DNA of 10,044 bases from an uncultured Prevotella sp. (GTDB taxonomy: Bacteria > Bacteroidota > Bacteroidia > Bacteroidales > Bacteroidaceae), in NCBI GenBank assembly GCA_900557255.1, contig USSA01000105.1:1-10044 (forward strand), read 5' to 3'. This document shows, piece by piece, positions 7,401 through 10,044 of the stretch. Position numbers and translations under genes: made by a program. Below the pieces are notes generated by a model. It was given only the letters and a program-made list of their open reading frames with translations. It did no database searches and was not told where the DNA came from. The stretch's first letter is position 1. Each line of letters opens with the position of its first letter.

Positions 7401-7548
7401 GGCTCGTGTATATTTCTCTGCCAACAACTTGCTGACATGGAAGTCAAAGGATCTCTATGTAGACCCAGAGACTCCTGTTGATGGTTTGTGCACATTCGAG
7501 ATGCCAGCCTTGAGAACTTATACATTCGGTATCGAACTTAGTTTCTAA
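4478..7548 (+). CDS. susC: SusC/RagA-family TonB-dependent transporter, frameshifted in the signal peptide
   Basis: Outer-membrane TonB-dependent transporter of the SusC family, which imports glycans or other large nutrients together with a SusD lipoprotein lid. The ATG at 4478 opens a frame that meets TAG at 4529-4531 after 17 codons. Adding one G (or removing two) in the G7 run at 4504-4510 joins it to the open frame ending at 7548, giving ~1023 residues, normal for the family. In the corrected protein, residues 1-21 form a signal peptide ending VGGAILSCGVAFA before Gln22. Residues ~24-95 are a carboxypeptidase-regulatory-like domain (GKVVASEDGEPVIGASI), typical of SusC. DEVIVTGYG (100-108) is the segment before the plug. 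The plug spans ~112-247 (NIPGVSISS, IRIRGMGS, LIVIDGTPM, SLYGSRAANGVLVITTKSG), then the beta-barrel, ending in aromatic-rich TYTFGIELSF. Without frame correction no secreted product is made, because the downstream frame has no ATG near its 5' end. Substrate cannot be predicted. Whether this is a pseudogene, switch or sequence error is open. Confidence 0.9.
4504..4510 (+). repeat. G7 homopolymer causing the susC frameshift
   Basis: Seven consecutive G fall in codons 9-11 of susC. The gene is in frame with 5 or 8 G and out of frame with the 7 seen. In the upstream frame it reads G GGG GGG, the X XXY YYZ arrangement of a -1 ribosomal slippery site. A -1 slip would continue as GCA ATT CTC and restore the full protein. 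Tandem GGG glycine codons are unlike the rest of the gene, where glycine is mostly GGT. Confidence 0.85.
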
Positions 7549-7569
7549 TTTATAAAAGAACAAAATACA

Positions 7570-9105
7570 ATGAAAGTATTAAAATCAATATATAAGGTAA
7601 TGGGCTGCGCAATTTTGGCAGCCAGCCTTTCATCTTGCGTTAACGATTGGTTGGACGTAACTCCTTCTGATGGTGCTGACGCAGGTGCTGCCTTGAATAG
7701 CAGCTCTGACTTGGGTGCAGCTAGAACAGGTATGTACACGGCTTTGAAGGGAACTAGCAACTTGGTAGATTACTATGGTATGCAGTTCTTTGTTTATGGT
7801 GATGTTCATGCGGGTGATGATTACCAGTATAATAACATTGGTGGTTCTAACCGTGCAAGTTTCTACTATGACATGAACTATCAGACAGCATCTGAGTTTA
7901 CATCAAGTACTTCTTCCAGTACCGTAACTTGGAAGTCACCATATATTGTTATTGGCCGTGCTAATCGTATCATCGCTGCTGCAGAAGGTGGTGCTTTGAG
8001 CGATGCAGCAGAGGCTAAGGCTACTATAGACCAGTATGCGGCAGAGGCAAAGGTACTCCGTGCCCTTGCTCATTTTGACCTTGTTCGTATCTATGGTAAG
8101 CCATATACAGAGGATCAGGGTGCATCTCTTGGTGTACCATTGGTAACAGGAGTGCTGGAGTCTAATGCAAAACCTGCTCGTAGCACTGTTGCTGAAGTTT
8201 ACACCCAAGTAGTGAAGGATTTGACTGAGGCTATCAGCTCTAATGCTCTTGCTACAGAGACAGAACCAGGTTATGTAAGCGTTTGGGGAGCAAAGGCAAT
8301 CCTTTCTCGTGTTTATTTGAATATGGGTGATTATGCTAACGCCTTGTCTGTTGCTGAGGATATTATCAAGAATTCTGGCGCAGCGTTGTGGACTCGTGAC
8401 CAATACTTCAAAGCATGGGATGCTTCAACTCCTAATGAGAGTGAGTTCTTGTTCCGTCTCAATGTGGCAGGTTCTACAGACAACAATGACTTGAATAGTA
8501 TCGGTAACCTTCAGCAACGTGATGGCTACAAGGAAATGGTTGCTACTAAGAAATTTGTTGATATGCTCTCAGCTGATCCAAATGATGTACGTAACGAATT
8601 ATTCTTGCCAGCAAAAGCAGAAAAAGAAGTTGCTGTTTATGGAACCAATAAAGTCTTCCTTAACAAACTTCGTGGTCAAGGTGGTAATCTTCGTAATGTT
8701 ACTATCGTTCCAATTATCCGTCTTTCTGAGGTTTACTTGACAGCTGCAGAGTGTGCGTTTAGAAATAATGACAAGACTAAGGCTGTAGAGTATCTGAATG
8801 ATTTGGTAAAGAACCGTACCACAACAGTGGCTTCTTTGGCTACAGTGGATAACATCACACTTGAGCGTATCTTGATTGAGCGTCGTAAGGAGTTGATTGG
8901 CGAGGGACAGCGTTACTTTGATGCTTTGCGTAATAACGAGACTATCACCCGTTATACAAGTGAAGCTGATAAGGGTTGGCACAAGACATTGAGCAAGGAA
9001 GCTCAGTCTTTCAATCGTGATTTCTATAAGGCTATCGCAGCCATTCCTCAGGCAGAAATCAATGCAAACCCTAACATCAAGCAGAATGATGGTTACGGCG
9101 AGTAA
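7570..9105 (+). CDS. susD: SusD/RagB-family outer-membrane lipoprotein
   Basis: Surface-exposed nutrient-binding lipoprotein that caps its SusC partner. The 511-residue protein starts with a lipoprotein signal: basic start, hydrophobic core GCAILAASLSSC, with lipobox Leu-Ser-Ser-Cys and the lipidated Cys at 23. The following residues, VNDWLDVTP, are typical of mature SusD proteins. The N-terminal SusD-like domain includes the helix pair with AEAKVLRALAHFDLVRIYGKPY (about 156-177). The C-terminal SusD/RagB domain includes RLSEVYLTAAECAF (about 379-392), LERILIERRKELIGEGQRYFDALR, and the characteristic ending IPQAEINANPNIKQNDGYGE. The length is normal and the frame intact. The gene begins 21 bp after the susC stop, so both are surely one operon. 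A strong terminator follows, so no enzyme gene is co-transcribed downstream. If susC is truly off, this lid would be made without its channel, apart from polar effects. Confidence 0.95.
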   Translation: MKVLKSIYKVMGCAILAASLSSCVNDWLDVTPSDGADAGAALNSSSDLGAARTGMYTALKGTSNLVDYYGMQFFVYGDVHAGDDYQYNNIGGSNRASFYYDMNYQTASEFTSSTSSSTVTWKSPYIVIGRANRIIAAAEGGALSDAAEAKATIDQYAAEAKVLRALAHFDLVRIYGKPYTEDQGASLGVPLVTGVLESNAKPARSTVAEVYTQVVKDLTEAISSNALATETEPGYVSVWGAKAILSRVYLNMGDYANALSVAEDIIKNSGAALWTRDQYFKAWDASTPNESEFLFRLNVAGSTDNNDLNSIGNLQQRDGYKEMVATKKFVDMLSADPNDVRNELFLPAKAEKEVAVYGTNKVFLNKLRGQGGNLRNVTIVPIIRLSEVYLTAAECAFRNNDKTKAVEYLNDLVKNRTTTVASLATVDNITLERILIERRKELIGEGQRYFDALRNNETITRYTSEADKGWHKTLSKEAQSFNRDFYKAIAAIPQAEINANPNIKQNDGYGE

Positions 9106-9156
9106 TCGCTGTGATGGAATATTTTAATAAGATAATATTTTTAATCAAGATATAGG

Positions 9157-9176
9157 AATGCCATGAGTGGCATTTT
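9157..9176 (+). other. Small hairpin after susD
   Basis: AATGCCA (9157-9163) and TGGCATT (9168-9174) form a perfect 7-bp stem with a TGAG loop, followed by only two further T before C. It is a weak terminator candidate on its own and sits 16 bp before the stronger hairpin at 9192. Confidence 0.5.
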
Positions 9177-9191
9177 CTATAAATCTCTCGG

Positions 9192-9227
9192 GAGAGGCTG
9201 GCTGTGAAGCTCGCCTCTCTTTTTTTT
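9192..9227 (+). terminator. Intrinsic terminator of the susC-susD operon
   Basis: GAGAGGC (9192-9198) pairs with GCCTCTC (9213-9219). A further 4-bp inner stem GGCT/AGCT with one G-U pair encloses the loop GTGA. A run of eight T (9220-9227) follows immediately, the textbook layout of a rho-independent terminator, 86 nt after the susD stop. Confidence 0.9.
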
Positions 9228-9236
9228 GTCTTTTTA

Positions 9237-9268
9237 TTTGCGTATCTGATATTTTATTCGTAACTTCG
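9237..9268 (+). promoter_or_regulatory. Near-consensus Bacteroidota promoter for the AAA-ATPase-like gene
   Basis: TTTG (9237-9240), a 20-bp spacer and TAACTTCG (9261-9268) differ from TTTG-N20-TAnnTTTG by one base (C for T). The predicted start near 9272 gives a very short leader before the ATG at 9285. It lies just beyond the susD terminator, indicating an independent transcription unit. Confidence 0.65.
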
Positions 9269-9284
9269 CACCGTCTAAAGAAAT

Positions 9285-10044
9285 ATGGCTATGGAAGAGA
9301 TAAGAAAATACCCAGTAGGAATGCAAACTTTCTCTGATATACGAGAGGGTAATTATGTGTACGTAGATAAGACAAGGTATATTGTCGATTTCTTGCGTAA
9401 TGGTTCTAAATATGTGTTTCTGAGTCGTCCAAGACGATTCGGTAAATCGCTTTTTGTCTCTACGCTCCAGGCATATTATGAGGGCAGGAAGGAACTGTTT
9501 GATGGTTTGGCACTTGGCGAATATGAGAAAGAATGGGTGAAGCATCCTGTTCTTCACTTCGACATGAGTACTGCCAAAAATCAGACACCCGAAGGGTTAG
9601 AAGAGATGCTGGGCTACATGCTTTCAGAATACGAGCAGGTCTATGGACGTGACGAATTGGCGGTGCAGCCGAGCCAGCGTTTGCAGTCTTTGGTAAAGCG
9701 TGCCTATAAGCAGACGGGTCAAAAGGTGGTCGTTTTGATAGACGAATATGATGCTTCTCTCTTGGATGTCGTGCATGAGAAGGAAAGTTTGATGCCATTG
9801 CGCTTGGTTATGAGGAAGTTCTATAGCCCATTGAAATATCTCGACCCTTGGCTGGAATTTACCTTTATCACGGGTATCACCAAGTTCTCTCAGTTGAGTA
9901 TCTTTAGCGAGATCAATAATTTGGATAATATCAGCATGTTCGATCAGTATTCTGCTATCTGTGGTATCAGCAAGACAGAACTACTGACGGCGATGAAGCC
10001 TGATGTTGAGTTGCTAGCCAAGTCTTTGGGAAAAACTTTTGATG
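9285..10044 (+). CDS. AAA-ATPase-like domain protein (5' part, truncated by window end)
   Basis: The first 253 residues of a protein of the AAA-ATPase-like family, which is common in multiple copies in Bacteroidota and Clostridia genomes and usually ends in a PD-(D/E)XK-nuclease-like domain. That domain would lie beyond the window. Visible family motifs are [20 protein letters not shown] (11-30), the P-loop-like [11 protein letters not shown] (45-55, Lys54/Ser55), HFDMS (91-95), the Walker B-like [13 protein letters not shown] (148-160, Asp153/Glu154), [20 protein letters not shown] (194-213), and ICGISKTEL (225-233). The role of the family is not established, and a nucleic-acid-related or defence function is only inference. 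The ATG at 9285 was chosen as the first in frame after the promoter. The ATG at 9291, two codons later, is an equally possible start. It has its own promoter and is separated from susD by a terminator. No stop occurs before 10044. Confidence 0.9.
   Translation, partial: MAMEEIRKYPVGMQTFSDIREGNYVYVDKTRYIVDFLRNGSKYVFLSRPRRFGKSLFVSTLQAYYEGRKELFDGLALGEYEKEWVKHPVLHFDMSTAKNQTPEGLEEMLGYMLSEYEQVYGRDELAVQPSQRLQSLVKRAYKQTGQKVVVLIDEYDASLLDVVHEKESLMPLRLVMRKFYSPLKYLDPWLEFTFITGITKFSQLSIFSEINNLDNISMFDQYSAICGISKTELLTAMKPDVELLAKSLGKTFD

Noticed and set aside
7936..8403. Minus-strand open frame inside susD
   Set aside because: It is antisense to an intact, recognisable SusD, and its composition is rich in Cys and Ile without any motif.
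9185..9196. CTCTC/GAGAG as an antiterminator alternative to the susD terminator
   Set aside because: The loop would be only two bases, too tight to compete with the T-run hairpin.
9460..9798. Minus-strand open frame over the AAA-ATPase-like gene
   Set aside because: The plus-strand frame has clear family motifs over the same bases, so the minus frame is incidental.

Overview
The window looks like chromosomal DNA from a member of the Bacteroidota, most likely the Prevotellaceae (a Prevotella/Segatella-type genome). This is inferred from a fused SecD-SecF protein, a SusC/SusD outer-membrane uptake pair, a Bacteroidota-style FabI, and several promoters of the form TTTG-N19/20-TAnnTTTG. No database was consulted, so the genus is a guess.

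Left part (1-2817). The 3' half of a secDF fusion gene runs rightward and ends in two successive hairpins. The second hairpin is T-flanked on both sides and probably also terminates the convergent tRNA-Arg(CCU) gene (1604-1675, minus strand), which has its own clear promoter. A predicted exported or membrane-tethered endonuclease/exonuclease/phosphatase-family protein follows on the plus strand. It is convergent with fabI (enoyl-ACP reductase, minus strand), and a hairpin between them is shaped as a fabI terminator.

Middle (3673-4477). About 800 bp separate the divergent fabI and susC start codons, and I see no gene there. The gap holds the fabI promoter, a six-unit 22-bp tandem repeat carrying the palindrome TGACATATGTCA, several smaller inverted repeats, and a canonical promoter for susC.

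Right part (4478-10044). A SusC-family TonB-dependent transporter is interrupted early by a run of seven G inside the signal-peptide coding region. The run shifts the frame and gives a stop after 17 codons, while the remaining ~1000 codons are intact. The partner susD lipoprotein gene starts 21 bp after susC and is followed by a strong terminator, so this is a two-gene uptake operon with no adjacent degradative enzymes in view. A new gene with its own near-consensus promoter then begins: the N-terminal part of an AAA-ATPase-like protein, cut by the window end.

Functionally, the window mixes housekeeping genes (protein export, fatty-acid synthesis, a tRNA) with an outer-membrane nutrient uptake module. 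The most interesting point is the G7 tract. It could be a contingency (phase-variation) switch, a site of -1 ribosomal or transcriptional slippage, a recent mutation, or a sequencing error. The second is the 22-bp repeat array upstream of susC.
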